Of a DNA stretch of 5,961 bases, positions 5,948 to 5,961 are shown one piece after another. The stretch is from Chloroflexota bacterium (GTDB taxonomy: Bacteria; Chloroflexota; Anaerolineae; Anaerolineales; Villigracilaceae). Where the stretch lies: positions 1 to 5,961 of the forward strand of contig JACPVB010000114.1 of NCBI GenBank assembly GCA_016191985.1, given 5' to 3'. The position numbers and the translations under genes were made by a program. The notes under the pieces were generated by a model. That model searched no databases, had not been told where the DNA came from, and saw only the letters and a list, made by a program, of their open reading frames with translations. Numbering within the stretch: the stretch's first letter is position 1; every line of letters begins with the position of its first letter.

Positions 5948-5960
5948 ATGCACCAAAGCC
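5948..5960 (-). repeat. Right terminal inverted repeat of the IS903-like element
   Basis: Exact complement of 4888-4900. The window ends one base after it, so the target duplication cannot be confirmed here. Confidence 0.88.
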
Positions 5961-5961
5961 A

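Larger units (their letters stand above)
4888..5960 (-). mobile_element. IS903-group insertion sequence (IS5 family), about 1.07 kb
   Basis: Perfect 13-bp inverted repeats (ggctttggtgcat at 4888-4900 and its complement at 5948-5960) enclose one transposase gene. The left 18 bases, ggctttggtgcataaatc, match the IS903 terminal repeat as I remember it at all but two positions. IS903 makes 9-bp target duplications. The left flank would be aagcagttc (4879-4887), and the only base seen past the right end (a5961) agrees with its first base. The element disrupts the CatE-like VOC gene. With an uninterrupted transposase it may still be mobile. Confidence 0.88.

Noticed and set aside
413..5960. Composite transposon formed by the two insertion sequences
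   Set aside because: The elements belong to different families with unrelated ends, so they could not mobilise the intervening genes together.
1..5961. CRISPR arrays, tRNA or rRNA genes, toxin-antitoxin or defence genes
   Set aside because: No regularly spaced repeats, cloverleaf-like sequence or recognisable defence motifs were seen on either strand.

Overview
The window reads as a bacterial accessory segment of roughly even base composition, in which an intact regulator plus part of a small operon sit between decayed genes and two insertion sequences. No rRNA, tRNA or lineage marker is present. A filamentous/environmental Chloroflexota-like host is only an impression from protein style and is weakly supported.

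Layout. (1) 7-412, minus strand: the C-terminal part of an HD-domain metal-dependent phosphohydrolase, broken by a one-base deletion near 297 and cut off at 412 by an insertion sequence. (2) 413-1529: an IS701/IS4-group element with 16-bp perfect inverted repeats and a probable TTAA target duplication. Its DDE transposase has its own one-base frameshift near 1394. (3) 1530-2176: no intact gene. It holds a degraded C-terminal piece of a GGDEF (diguanylate cyclase) domain on the minus strand, interrupted by an in-frame stop, and two unexplained hairpins. (4) 2177-2206: a strong hairpin that probably terminates the regulator gene. (5) 2224-2802, minus: an intact TetR-family repressor. (6) 2803-2937: a divergent control region with a good sigma-70 promoter and several inverted repeats that look like operators. 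(7) 2938-4902, plus: a three-gene operon of a DoxX-family membrane protein, a zinc-free quinone-oxidoreductase-like MDR enzyme, and a VOC/extradiol-dioxygenase-like protein of the CatE type. (8) 4888-5960: an IS903-group IS5-family element with an intact transposase. It is inserted in the third operon gene and removes most of its second VOC module.

Working together. DoxX plus a CatE-like ring-cleavage protein resembles the Bacillus subtilis catDE (yfiDE) pair for catechol/quinone stress. Here a quinone-reductase-like enzyme lies between them and a divergent TetR repressor stands beside them. The simplest reading is an inducible detoxification operon for electrophilic quinones, catechols or related compounds. 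Its last enzyme has probably been inactivated by the IS903-like insertion. The two independent single-base gaps, both next to short homopolymers, could be true pseudogene mutations or residual long-read assembly errors. I saw no CRISPR array and nothing resembling a wholly new defence system. The most noteworthy items are the TetR-doxX-mdr-catE arrangement, its operator architecture, and the IS-mediated gene decay around it.
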